Shown here: piece after piece, positions 1 through 9,678 of the stretch
Layout: every line of letters starts with the position of its first letter
Position numbering within the stretch: position 1 is the first letter of the stretch
Assembly (NCBI GenBank): GCA_963755055.1
Contig: CAVWIS010000043.1
Location: forward strand, 1 to 64,000
Origin: AP-16 sp963755055
GTDB taxonomy: Bacteria; Pseudomonadota; Alphaproteobacteria; Rhizobiales; Xanthobacteraceae
Length of the DNA stretch: 64,000 nucleotides
Reading direction: 5' to 3'
Translations under genes and position numbers: made by a program
Notes under the pieces: generated by a model
The model's database searches: none
The model's input: only the letters and a program-made list of their open reading frames with translations
What the model was told of the DNA's origin: nothing

Positions 1-102
1 TTCGCCAATCGGCTAAGAATTGACACCATTTCGCGAAATATCGGCGGCGCGGGCGGGCGAAATCGTGCGGCGCGACAGTCGAAGCAGGCTATAATATTTC
101 CG

Positions 103-819
103 ATGCAGGCGGCCGAACCATGGGTGGACGGCGCGACCCCGGGCTCGGGGGCGCAGCCCCATGCCTGGCACGCCAGCGAATCGCGGAACCTTGCCCGCGG
201 GGTCCGCTCGGCGACCCGGCACAGCCGGGCGGTCCGCTTCCTTCGCATCGCCATTCCGGCCGGCGCCGTCCTCGGCCTGGCGGCGGTCGCGCTGGCGAGC
301 TGGTTCAATCCGCTGCGCATTCTGGCGACGCTGCCGAACGCCTCCACCCGTCTCGCGATCTCGGGCACCAAGATCATGATGGAGGCGCCGCGCCTCACCG
401 GATACACCCGCGACGGCCGCGGCTACGAGGTCACCGCCCAGACCGCCGCCCAGGATGTCACCAAGCCGGACATCCTCGAATTGAGCGGCATCCGCGGAAA
501 GATGATCCAGCAGGACACCTCGGCGATCGACATCACCGCGGTCAGCGGCATCTACGATCGCAAGACCGAGCTGCTCACGCTCCAGCAGCACGTCGTGCTG
601 AATTCCTCGAGCGGCTATGAGATCCACCTGTCGGAAGCCTCGATCGACGTCCCCAAGCACTACATCGCGTCGAACAAGCCGGTCGAGGTGCGGTTGACCA
701 ACGGCGTCATCACCGCCAACCGCCTCGAGGTGATCGACGACGGCGACGTCATCCGTTTCGACGGCAGCGTGAAGTTCATCATGAACCCGAAGCCGAGCGA
801 CCGGGAGGCGTCGCAGTGA
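103..819 (+). CDS. lptC: LptC, LPS export periplasmic protein (left copy)
   Basis: 238-residue LptC-family protein. In the Lpt bridge LptC sits on the inner membrane, takes lipopolysaccharide from LptBFG and passes it to LptA. One membrane segment (about residues 45-65) is followed by a periplasmic beta-rich domain, and length fits the family. The second copy at 33576-34292 encodes the same protein. A TATAAT hexamer at 90-95 lies only 7 bases before the ATG, so a leaderless transcript is possible, but no good -35 was found. lptC usually precedes lptA and lptB; those genes are not on the right-hand side here, and the left flank is outside the window. Confidence 0.85.
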   Translation: MQAAEPWVDGATPGSGAQPHAWHASESRNLARGVRSATRHSRAVRFLRIAIPAGAVLGLAAVALASWFNPLRILATLPNASTRLAISGTKIMMEAPRLTGYTRDGRGYEVTAQTAAQDVTKPDILELSGIRGKMIQQDTSAIDITAVSGIYDRKTELLTLQQHVVLNSSSGYEIHLSEASIDVPKHYIASNKPVEVRLTNGVITANRLEVIDDGDVIRFDGSVKFIMNPKPSDREASQ

Positions 820-848
820 ACCGCAACATGCGCTAGAATCGTTGAGTG

Positions 849-896
849 GCGCATGTTCTTATCGGTGAACCGGTATCCACTTCACCGGAACATGCG
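849..896. repeat. REP-like palindrome (left copy)
   Basis: Inverted repeat with outer arms GCGCATGTTC and GAACATGCGC and inner arms CGGTGAA and TTCACCGG around a short core. It lies between the convergent lptC and hlyD-like stops. Palindromes of the form GCGCATGATC...GATCATGCGC are, from memory, common between genes in Bradyrhizobium and Rhodopseudomonas; this looks like a member. It could also serve as a bidirectional transcription stop. The other copy is at 33499-33546. Confidence 0.6.
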
Positions 897-2249
897 CTAG
901 CGCTCGCGGAACGTCCGCGTGATCTGCTCGCGCAGCGGCTTGAGGAGATATTGGAGCGGCGTGCGTTCGGAGGTCCGGATGAAGGCCTCGGCCGGCATGC
1001 CCGGCACCAGCCGCAGGTCGCCGAGCCGCGCCACCTCCCTCTCGGGGAGCGACAATCGCACCATGTAGTAGGCTTGGGCCTGCTGCGGCTGCGCCGCGGA
1101 CGAGCCCGGCGCGGGCTGCTCGCGGGTGAGATCGGGCGAGACGTGAACCACGATGCCTTCGAGGTCCATCGTGGTGCGCTGGTTGCCCGCCATGATGCGT
1201 ATCATCGCCGCGGATCCGGGCGTCACCTGATCGATGTCCTGCGGCGCCACCTTGGCCTCGACGACCAGGAGGGCGGCGCGCGGGACGATCTGCATGATCG
1301 TCTCGCCGTCCTTGATCACCCCGCCGATGGTGTGCACGCCGAGCTGATAGACGACGCCGGCCAGCGGCGCGCGGATATCGACGCGGCGCAGCTGATCCTC
1401 CGCCGCGATCGCGCGTTCCTTGAGCTCGGCGATCTTGCCCTGGGTCTCGCGCAGGTCTTTGAGCACCTCGGTGCGAAAATCCTGGTCGATCTGGATGATC
1501 TGCAGCTTGGTCTCGCTGATCTTGCCCTGCGCCCGCGCGATCTCGGCGATGAGGTTGCCGCGCTCGCCATGCAGCCGGGCGTGGTCGCGCTTGAGCTGCA
1601 TGTAGCGCATGATGGTGACCAGATTCTTGGCGTAGAGGCTGCGGGTGTCTGCTAGCTTTTCGGTCGGAGGAAGGCCAGATCGCTTTCCCCGTGGCTTCGA
1701 GCGGCGCTAAAAGCCCGCGACATCCCCTCGTTCGCCCTGGGCGACCCGCTCGCCGAGCTGCGCGCGCTGGCCGCGCCGCGCGTTCCACCGCGCCTCGAAC
1801 AGACGCTGCTCGCCGACCTGCGCGGTGACGACGGAGCGCTGCTCGCGCCGCGCCTCGAGCTCGTCCGGGAAGGTGACCTCGTCGGCGCCGTCGCGCTCGG
1901 CGAGCAGGCGCGCCTGGCGGTTGATGAGCTCGTCGAGCTGGGCGCGCAGCACGCCGAGCGTCGAGCGGGCGACCGTGTCGTCGAGGCGGACCAGCAGCTG
2001 GCCCTCGGCGACCTCGGCCCCCTCCTTCACCAGGATCTCGCCGACGATGCCGCCGGTCGGATGCTGCACCTTCTTCACCGTCGACTCCACGACGATCGAG
2101 CCGGGCGCGATCACCGCGCCGGACAGCTCGCTGGTCGTCGCCCAGACCGCAAAGCCGCCGCCGAGAACCGCCACCAGGGTGAAGCCGATGAGGTTCAGGC
2201 GGCGGATGGCGCGTCGCGGATCGTGCTGGTCGTCCATCGTGCTCTCCAT
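897..2249 (-). pseudogene. HlyD-family T1SS adaptor, frameshifted (left copy)
   Basis: Copy of the intact adaptor at 32164-33498. The first ~175 codons (2249 down to about 1725) and the last ~235 (1610 to 897) match the intact copy almost perfectly. Between them, about 1645-1725, some 80 bases are diverged with several small indels that break the frame and introduce a stop. The patch still aligns to the right copy, so it is altered rather than foreign. As written the gene cannot make a full membrane-fusion protein. It is either a decayed duplicate or a local consensus error. Confidence 0.8.
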
Positions 2250-2864
2250 CCGTCTCGGCGGCGCGGTGAATGTGCCTCGCCAACTGCTCGAGCGGCACCT
2301 GCTGGCGGATCCCGGGGCTTGTTGATCCGTTGTAAATTCGTTGTTCTTGCTGTTTCCTTGTTATCGTTGTTTTTTTCAAGGGCGCAGCGCGGCCTTCATC
2401 TGTAAATCACCTGTTCTTTCAGGGCTGTTCTTTACGCGCCGGTATCTGATAACCATTAGCCGTTTCTCGTGCGCGGATGAGACCCATTCGTCGACGGGCC
2501 AACTCGCCCGTCGATGCCGTTTGAGGGAGTATGACACCCCGTTTTCAGGCGTGTCAACACCTAATTATGTTTCCAGCGTATCGGCCGGGGTCGGGCCGGG
2601 CTCGATCCGATTCACGGCGTTTACGGGCCGCCGTAACGGTTGCGGTCGGCGGTATGTTGACGGGCGGTCTGCTGGCAGGCGGAGAGATGGATCGGATACC
2701 AGAGGTGGCCGTGGCCGAGATGTGGCAATGGCGAAATTGTCGGTGGCCCTATCGAATGTGCGTCGACGGGCATTCGGATCCCTGACCCGATGGATCAATC
2801 CTCATCAGCGAAAACGCTGCGGACGAGAGCCGTCCGCAGCGCTTGCAGCAGGAACTCTGCGTGA
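2250..2864 (-). other. Intergenic leader between beta-helix and hlyD-like genes (left copy)
   Basis: No convincing gene. On the minus strand it begins with the beta-helix terminator (2811-2841) and contains an imperfect hairpin (about 2494-2521, GTCGACGGGC-type arms). It differs from the right copy (31512-32151) by scattered substitutions and by a missing block of about 16 bases near 2720, so this stretch has truly diverged between the arms. Confidence 0.6.
2811..2841 (-). terminator. Intrinsic terminator after beta-helix gene (left copy)
   Basis: Read on the minus strand: 11-bp GC-rich stem (CGCTGCGGACG with CGTCCGCAGCG), 5-base loop, then TTTT. It starts 24 bases after the beta-helix stop codon. 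The right copy is at 31535-31565. Confidence 0.85.
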
Positions 2865-3818
2865 TCAGTCGAAATTGACCGTCGGCAGCACGGGCTCGCC
2901 GCCGTTGTTGCCGTTGACCCGGTTGTTCTTGTAGGATTGGACGTTGGCAGTGACACCTCCGCCGATGTTGCCGGTGAGCGTCGAGTTGGCCATGCGCACG
3001 GTCCCGGCGCCACCAGTCAGGTTGACACCGAAACCGACGTTGTTGGCGGACAGGATGTTGTCAAGGATCACGCTGACCGCCACGGTAGGCGCGTTGACGT
3101 TGAGGCCGTCGCCGGTGTTGTGGGCCAGCACGCTGTTGCGCACCGTCGCGAGGATTCCGGCTGTGCCGGCATTGGCAGCCGAGGAATCGATCTTGATGCC
3201 AACCGAGTTGTTCTCGACCCTGACGTTGTCGATGACGACCTTGGCGCTGCCGGTCGCTGTGGGGCGGACCGTGATTCCACCATTGGCAGTACTGGTCCCG
3301 TCATCGGTGATATAGCTGTCGGCAATGAGAACCTCGACCGCCGCCGCCGACGGGTCGATGATGATCCCGCTGCCGCCGCCGCGAACGCCCCTAATCTGGA
3401 CCTTGTGGATGTGCACTGACCCGGCGGACAGCACGCGGATACCGTTGATGCCGGTAACGAAACCCTCGACGTCCTGACCCTTCAGGGTGATGATGTCGGT
3501 GGAGAGCGCGTTGATGAGGAAGCCGGTGGTGCTGGCAGACAGGACCCCGCCCTCGGTGTAGTCGCAGACGATGCTGATCGACTTGGTGATGGTCACCGCA
3601 CCGAAGCCGCCCGGATCGAGGCAGTTGATCTCGCCGGCCGGGGCGGTTTTCGAGATGGCGCCCGCATAGGTCTTGCACGGCGCGGTGCGGCTGCAGGGAT
3701 TGACATCGTCGCCGACGCCCGACACCCAGGTCCGGCTCGCCTGCGCGCTCGCGGTAGTGGTCCCGGCGGCCAGCAGGGCCGCGGTCAGCAGTCCCAGAAC
3801 GGATAAAGTCGCCCTCAT
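2865..3818 (-). CDS. Secreted right-handed beta-helix protein (left copy)
   Basis: 317 residues, identical in sequence to the product of 30558-31511; see that entry for domain detail. Start chosen at 3818 because it follows a GAGGAAC ribosome site and opens directly into a signal peptide ending near A-S-A-Q-A. This is one of three left-arm genes without damage. Confidence 0.8.
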   Translation of the reverse strand: MRATLSVLGLLTAALLAAGTTTASAQASRTWVSGVGDDVNPCSRTAPCKTYAGAISKTAPAGEINCLDPGGFGAVTITKSISIVCDYTEGGVLSASTTGFLINALSTDIITLKGQDVEGFVTGINGIRVLSAGSVHIHKVQIRGVRGGGSGIIIDPSAAAVEVLIADSYITDDGTSTANGGITVRPTATGSAKVVIDNVRVENNSVGIKIDSSAANAGTAGILATVRNSVLAHNTGDGLNVNAPTVAVSVILDNILSANNVGFGVNLTGGAGTVRMANSTLTGNIGGGVTANVQSYKNNRVNGNNGGEPVLPTVNFD

Positions 3819-4202
3819 CTTGTTCCTCCTCGTCCCCGGTCGTCTTCCACCGCTCCGCGAGAAGGTCGTAAAATCTACCCGCGATTTTGTCAATGGCGAT
3901 TCCGGCGTTTGTGTATCATGGGTGTGTCATGCTGGCGGCGGGTTCGCAATCGAAATCTCGCACGAGCCGCGCGCCATGCGCTCTCGCTCTCGTCCTCATT
4001 GGACGCTACCCGACAGAGGCCGGCATCAGCACGGCGAAATCGGGAAAGGCGCGGTGCGCGCGATGGTGGCGTAAGGCGTTCCGCCCGCCCCGATATGCCT
4101 TCGCGGGCGCCGCCCTTCCCACCTGACAAGCGGGGTCAGCGAACGCGAGGCGTCGTCTTCAGATCGCGCGGACCGGAACGACCACGGGCGACCGGCGCCG
4201 TG
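3819..4202. other. Intergenic region (left copy), nothing recognised
   Basis: 384 bases between the TylF-like methyltransferase and the beta-helix gene, the same as 30174-30557. Short open frames exist on both strands but none has a plausible start or recognisable protein. It probably holds the promoter of the beta-helix gene near its downstream end, but no clear -35/-10 pair was found. Confidence 0.5.
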
Positions 4203-4979
4203 CTATGATTTGATCAGCACGCCCTGGCCCGTCGGCACTGTCAGAATGGCGACGCCATTCGCAGCCGCGAACTCGTCCATGGTGCGCTTCTGCTCCTCGT
4301 ACGCTCTCCACGCGTAGTCGTCGAGAACCACGATGCCGCCGGGGACGAGCTTCGGCCAGAAGAACTCGATGGCCTTGCGCTCGGGGTAGGCGATGTTCAT
4401 GTCGAGCGAGAGATAGGACACGCGCTCGATCTCCACGGCACTCAAGATTTCCGGCACCGTTCCGCGGACGAGACGGGCCTTGGGGAACGGGGCGAAATTG
4501 GCTTTCGCCCGCTCCCAGCAATCGGGATACCAGGCATTTTCCGCCGGACGGCCCAGCTCCGTCTCTCGCGAATTGATCTGCTCCTGCGGAATGCCCTGAA
4601 ACGTGTCGAACAGCCAAAAGGTCTTTCCGGTCGAGTTGAAGTCGATGTATTCGCAGATCGCCAGTGAAAAAATCCCGGTATTGACGCCGCATTCCACGAA
4701 ATCTCCCGGCAAGCGGGCCGCATGCGTGGCCGCCCAGCACGAGACATGCACGCGCCATTCGATACCAGGATCGGGGCTGCCGTCTCCAAAGAAATCGAAT
4801 GCGTGCCCCGAATTGACACCGCGCCGGTAGGCGGAACGAAAGCGAGGGTCGCTCAGAAAGCTCGGCCGCTTCTCCCACACCGCCAGATGGTCGGCCTCGT
4901 AGACCGGCTCGCTGCCTCGCCACGGTTGTCTTTGAGTGGGCTTGCTCCAGAACAAATCCCGATCGTCTTGCGCGGGCAT
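4203..4979 (-). CDS. TylF/MycF-like SAM methyltransferase (left copy)
   Basis: 258 residues, identical to the product of 29397-30173; function and motifs are described there. Intact in both arms. Confidence 0.8.
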   Translation of the reverse strand: MPAQDDRDLFWSKPTQRQPWRGSEPVYEADHLAVWEKRPSFLSDPRFRSAYRRGVNSGHAFDFFGDGSPDPGIEWRVHVSCWAATHAARLPGDFVECGVNTGIFSLAICEYIDFNSTGKTFWLFDTFQGIPQEQINSRETELGRPAENAWYPDCWERAKANFAPFPKARLVRGTVPEILSAVEIERVSYLSLDMNIAYPERKAIEFFWPKLVPGGIVVLDDYAWRAYEEQKRTMDEFAAANGVAILTVPTGQGVLIKS

Positions 4980-5308
4980 TGATGGCCGACCTCCGGAAGA
5001 CGGTACCGACGCTTCGCGGCACGTCGTCTCCTCGAGACTATCACCTTGCGCTGATCACGCACAACCGCCGGGCCGGCCGTCGAATCAACCACGTCGGGTC
5101 ATGCACCCTCATTCGGCCGTTCCGCGGACTGCGCGCCGAATTCCCGACCGTCGCCGCGGCACCGCGCGGCGGTAATCCTTCGGCGCCCTGGCGCAGATCG
5201 CGCCAGCTGAAGGCTGGCGGGAGCTGGGCCGTGGTGCCAATCGAGGGCACGCGATGTCAAATCGAAGGCGCAGCGAATGCCTCATCCATCCCCGTCAAAT
5301 CCCGCATG
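4980..5308. other. Intergenic region (left copy), nothing recognised
   Basis: 329 bases between the protease and the methyltransferase, the mirror of 29068-29396. It contains one 7-bp stem-loop (CGCCAGC / GCTGGCG) without a T-run. No gene or promoter could be supported. Confidence 0.5.
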
Positions 5309-7656
5309 TCAGATGAGGTCGTAGGCGTGAACCGACGCGTGCCAGCCCATCCTGCTTGAATGGTCCTCGACGTGCAGCGGAAGCTGAGAGTCATGGATGG
5401 CTTGCAGCAGGCCGGTCCGCTCTTCGCCGGCGGCAAGCCATTCGCTGACAACGGGCGCTGCGTGCGGAGGAGCCGGGAGGTCGGTGCTTCCATCCGGCCT
5501 GTGCGCCTCCGACGCCAGCGGGAGATTGCCGCCGGACGGCAGCACGACCGGGAGCGCCGTTACCTGGAGGCCGTTCATCTGCCAGATCTGCAAGGCGCCG
5601 CTGTCGTTCTGCCAGAGGATATCGCTCATGTGGTCGCCATTGAAATCGGCGACGCCGACGATATGCCAATCCCTGCTCATCGAGCCGACGACCGCGCCCG
5701 ACTGGATCTGAAGGCCGTTCATCTCCCAGATCGCTACGGTGCCGCTGACGTTCTGGAGCACGATGTCGCTCCGGCCATCGTTATTGAAGTCGCCGACCGC
5801 GGGCAACCGCCAAGAGCTGTCCAGCGAGGGAAGCATTGCGCCGGCCTGAACCTGGGTCCCGTTCATCTCCCACAGGGCAAGCGTGCCATTGGGGAGGAAC
5901 AACAGGATGTCGCTCATGTGGTCGCCGTTGAAATCGCCAACGCCAGCCACCTGCCAACCGCCGGGGACCGAGGGAAGAAGCGCGCCGGCCTGGACCTGCG
6001 GGCCGTTCATCTCCCACATGGCGAAAGTGCCGTTATTGTTCAGCAGCAGAATGTCGCTCATGTGGTCGTTGTTGAAGTCGCCCACGCCCGCCACGTGCCA
6101 GCCGCCGGGAGCCGAGGGAAGACAGGCGCCGGCCAGGATCTGCGAACCGTTCATCTCCCAAATGGCAACGGCGCCGCTGGTGTTCAGGAACAGGATATCG
6201 CCGTTGCCGTCGTTGTTGAAATCGCCGCCGCCGACGACCTGCCAACCGCTGCCAAAGCCCGAATACACCACATTCTGGGCCGTTCCGGTCGCCCCGTTCA
6301 TCAGCCACGTCGCCAGCGTGCCGTCGTGGAAGGAAAGTATGTCGCTCATCGCGTCGTTGTTGAAATGCCCGGTCCCGGCGACGGTCATCGCCGGCGTCCC
6401 GGACGGTTGCCCAACGCTCGTGGTGACGTCGGAAAATCGCAGGAACTCGACGTGGCTCAGGACGTCGGTGCCATCGAGCGAGCCGGCCCGATTGTCGACG
6501 ATACGGATCGAGCCGTCCCCCTGAACGGAGATCGTGTAGTTCGCGCGGGCTCCGCTGAACACGGCGGTGTCGGTCCCGGATCCACCGTCGATCGCGTCGT
6601 TGCCTGCGCCGCCGGTGAGCGTATTGTCGGCGCTGTTTCCGACGATCGTGTCGTTTCCGCTGCCGCCGATGGCGTTCTCGATGACAGTAGTGGTGAAGAT
6701 GCCGAGATTGTGGACGAAGCCGCCGAGCGACGAAAAATATCCCGGCGTCAGGTCGATGAACCCGGCGGCGGAATATCCCGAGGCGTCCAGCGTGTCGTTG
6801 CCGCCGGTGTCGTAGATCGTCAGCGACGGGGCCCGCAGGACATTGGTCGGGGACACGTAATTGTTGAAATCGTAGACCGCTCCCCGCGTTGCTATGGAAG
6901 CCATAGACCGTGCTTCCGGTCTGGCTCGCGGCGCTTCCATAGATCAACTGGATCGCGGTGATGTCCGCCATCTGCGGCGTCGAGACTAGTCGTAGCTTCC
7001 CCCGTTGTACTTGTTCTGGGGGAAATAGGACATCACGGCAAATTGCCAGGTGTCGTCGGTGAAGATGTTGTTGGTGCCGTAAGTGGCACTGCCGTTGTAG
7101 GGCCCCTGGTGGCCGAGCCCGAGCGCGTGCCCGATCTCATGGATGTAGGTCTGGTAGCCGTAGCTGTAGATGCCGGTATAGCCGTCCCTGGCGCCGCCGT
7201 CGTTGGTGATCCAATCCGAGCTGATGTCGACGGTGGCGGACAACATGATTCCTGAACCGTTCCAGCTCCCGCCGGTGGAGGCCGTCATCGTGCCGTTGTG
7301 GTTGAAGCTGATGTTGGCCCCGGACGATACCAGCTGGAAATTGACGTTGGCGACCGCATGCCAGGCGTTCAGCGCCGAACCGCGAGCGCTGCTCGGCGGC
7401 GTTCAGATTGCCGAGATTGTAGTTCCGTGCTTGCCCAGTGGTGCCCGATCGTCCCGACCGACTGCCAATAGCCATTTACCTGGTAGTCCGCGAGCTGGGC
7501 GATGCTGCCGAGCGCGGCAGCCGATGAGGTCGCGGCCTGGCCCTCAGGCAGGGGAAGCGGGATCTGCGGAGCCGCAGCCGGCGAAGCCTGACCGGCGGTG
7601 TCGACCTGATTACGGGGATCGATCAACGCGACGTCTGATAAGACCTGGAGCGACAT
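5309..7656 (-). pseudogene. Serralysin-like metalloprotease with RTX and FG-GAP repeats, frameshifted (left copy)
   Basis: Copy of the intact gene at 26716-29067. Three frame breaks separate the N-terminal region (7656 to about 7400), the catalytic region with HEIGHALGLGH (7288-6986) and the RTX plus FG-GAP region (about 6900-5309). One break near 6989 is a missing G in GACGTAGTC (stop after the NKYNGGSYD stretch). Others are near 6890 and as several small indels at 7370-7440. The 3' 1.6 kb is almost identical to the right copy. Only the right copy can encode a whole protease. Confidence 0.85.
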
Positions 7657-7878
7657 CTGGAATCGACCCGACGAACACAGTGAATGCCGGCGGGAAAACG
7701 TTATCGACCAATTGAGCTGATCACAATCCGGACGAACAGCTCCTCGAAGTTCAACGAATGCCACGCTATCGGAATTAGCAGACGATTAACTATAACGGAC
7801 AGCGACAGTTAACAAACAATTAAAAATTCCGGCGCCGTCCTCGAGGACTGGCAGAGGGACAGCGATTGCATCGATCGG

Positions 7879-9609
7879 CTATGGGGAGATGATCTTCAGA
7901 TTGCCCCGACGGCCGCAGGCTGCAGCGGTCTCGGCATGATCTTGTCGAGGATCTCGTCGCGCGGCCCGAAGGCCTGGCGGCGCCGCCGCGATGATCAGGA
8001 TGGTGTCGCACTCGGCGATGCCGGCCGGGCGGTGCGCCATGAAGACGACGACCTTCTCCTCGGCCTTGGCCTGGCGGATCGCCTCGTTCAGCGCGTCCTG
8101 GCCGGCGGCGTCGAGGTTCGAGTTCGGCTCGTCGAGCACGAGCAGCACCGGGTCGCCGTAGAGGGCGCGGGCCAGCGCGATCCGCTGCCGCTGGCCGCCC
8201 GAGAGCGCGAGCCCCGGCGCGCGACCGGGTGTCGTAGCCGTGCGGCAGCGCAGGATCATCTCGTGGGCGCCGGCCTGCTGCGCCGGCCGCACCACCGCCT
8301 CGGCGTTGGGCTCGGCCTCAGGCGGGCGATGTTCTCGGCGACGGTGCCGTCGAACAGCACGACGTCCTGCGGCAGGTAGCCGATGTAGCTGCCCCGCACG
8401 TCCGATCGACTGGTCGAGCGCCGCGCCGTCGAGGCGGACGCCCCGCGCCGGCCGCCAGATGCCGGCCAGGATGCGGGCGAGCGACGACTTGCCCGAGGCC
8501 GTCGGCCGATGACGCCGAGCGCCTGGCCGGCTTCGAGCCGGAAGTCGAGCATTGCGAGGCTCGCCTTCTGCTGCTCGGGCGGCACCACTGACGCTGTCGA
8601 CGTCGAGGCGCGCGGGCCGGGGCAGGGCGGTCGGCGCCGGCCTGCTCCGGTGTCGCCGAGCAAGGTCTCGGAGGTTGCTCCAGCCCTGGCGGGCGCAGAT
8701 GAACCACGGCCAGCCGGCGATCGCGTGCTCGATCGGCGCAGGGCGCCGGCCGAGCAGGATCGAGCCCGCGATCATCGCGCCGGCGCTCATCTCGCCCTTC
8801 AGCACCACGTAGGCGCCGAGGCCGAGCATCGCCGACTGCAGGAAGTAGCGGAAGGTCTTGGTGGTGGTGGAAAAGCTGGCTGACCCGGTCGCTCGACATG
8901 ATCGCGCGTCGAGGGAGCGGCCGCGCTGACTTCTGCCAGCGGTCGAGCAGCGCCCCGCGCATGCCGATGCGCCAGGACCATCTCGCCCTGCGGCGGATCG
9001 TCTCGGCGAAGGCGTCGCGCAATGCGGCGTCGCCGCGGCGGCGCGGGCCGGCGGCGCGTCGGCCGCTGGTTGAGCAACGGTGATCGCAGAGGATCAGAGA
9101 CCCCGCCGGCGACCGCCGATCCAGCCAGGGATGGATAGGAAGCAGATCAGGAAGATGAAGAACGGCGCCCAAGGCATGTCGAAGATGGCGAAGAGCACCG
9201 GCGACGAGGCGAGCTTCTGCACCGCCTCGAGGTCTGAGCGCCGAGGATGGGCTTCGACCGCTCGCTGGAGTAGATGCGAGACGGCGCACCGCGTCGAACA
9301 CGCGGCTGTCGAGCCGATCTGGAAGAGCGGCGCCGACGCGGGCCGCGACGCGGCCGCGCACGGAGGTCGAGCACGCCCATGATCGCGAAGAGCGAGCCAC
9401 GAGGACCGTCAGCGCGATCAGGGTCGGAACGCTGCGGCTCGACAGACCCGGTCGTAGACCTGCAGCATGTAGAGCGAGCAGGTCAGCATCAGGATGTTGA
9501 CGAACCCGGAAAAGACCGCGACGCCGCCGAAGGCGCGTCGACAATCCCTCAGCGCCGCGGCGAGTTCCGGGTGTGTTCCGGCAGCTGGTGTCGTCGAAGC
9601 CCGCGCCAT
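7879..9609 (-). pseudogene. T1SS ABC transporter (PrtD/HlyB-like), multiply frameshifted
   Basis: Fragments in all three frames spell a complete type I secretion exporter. The N-terminal part contains FSGFVNILMLTCSLYMLQVY. Further pieces carry the second half of the membrane domain, Walker A (PTASGKSS), the signature LSGGQRQRIALARAL and Walker B LLVLDEP. Many single-base losses, for example one C in the GGCCC before Walker A near 8510, break the frame. The gene is clearly a different paralogue from the ABC remnant at 25609-26489 until the last ~85 bases, which are the same (ending NLKIISP). It lies between its two probable substrates. Homopolymer-type losses would fit consensus error as well as decay. 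Confidence 0.8.
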
Positions 9610-9678
9610 GGTCCGGGTTCGCTATCTCGGGTCCGACCGGGGGGCGAATCGTCCATCCGCGCCCGCCCCTCACCCATA

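Larger units (their letters stand above)
1..7964. repeat. Left arm of giant inverted repeat
   Basis: Reverse complement of 26404-34394. Positions pair as x + x' = 34395 near the left edge, 34401 around 2.0-2.5 kb, 34376 across 2.9-6.8 kb and 34368 near 7.9 kb, so only a few indels separate the arms. Long blocks look identical (lptC; 897-1610; about 2865-6680). Differences cluster at 1645-1725, 2370-2860 and 6690-7860. Homology stops at about 7964, within the last ~85 bases of two otherwise different ABC transporter genes. The arm is cut by the window edge, so its outer end is unknown. Confidence 0.95.

Noticed and set aside
5571..6386. CRISPR-like spaced repeats
   Set aside because: The regular 144-base spacing is that of 48-residue FG-GAP units; the repeats are coding and variable.
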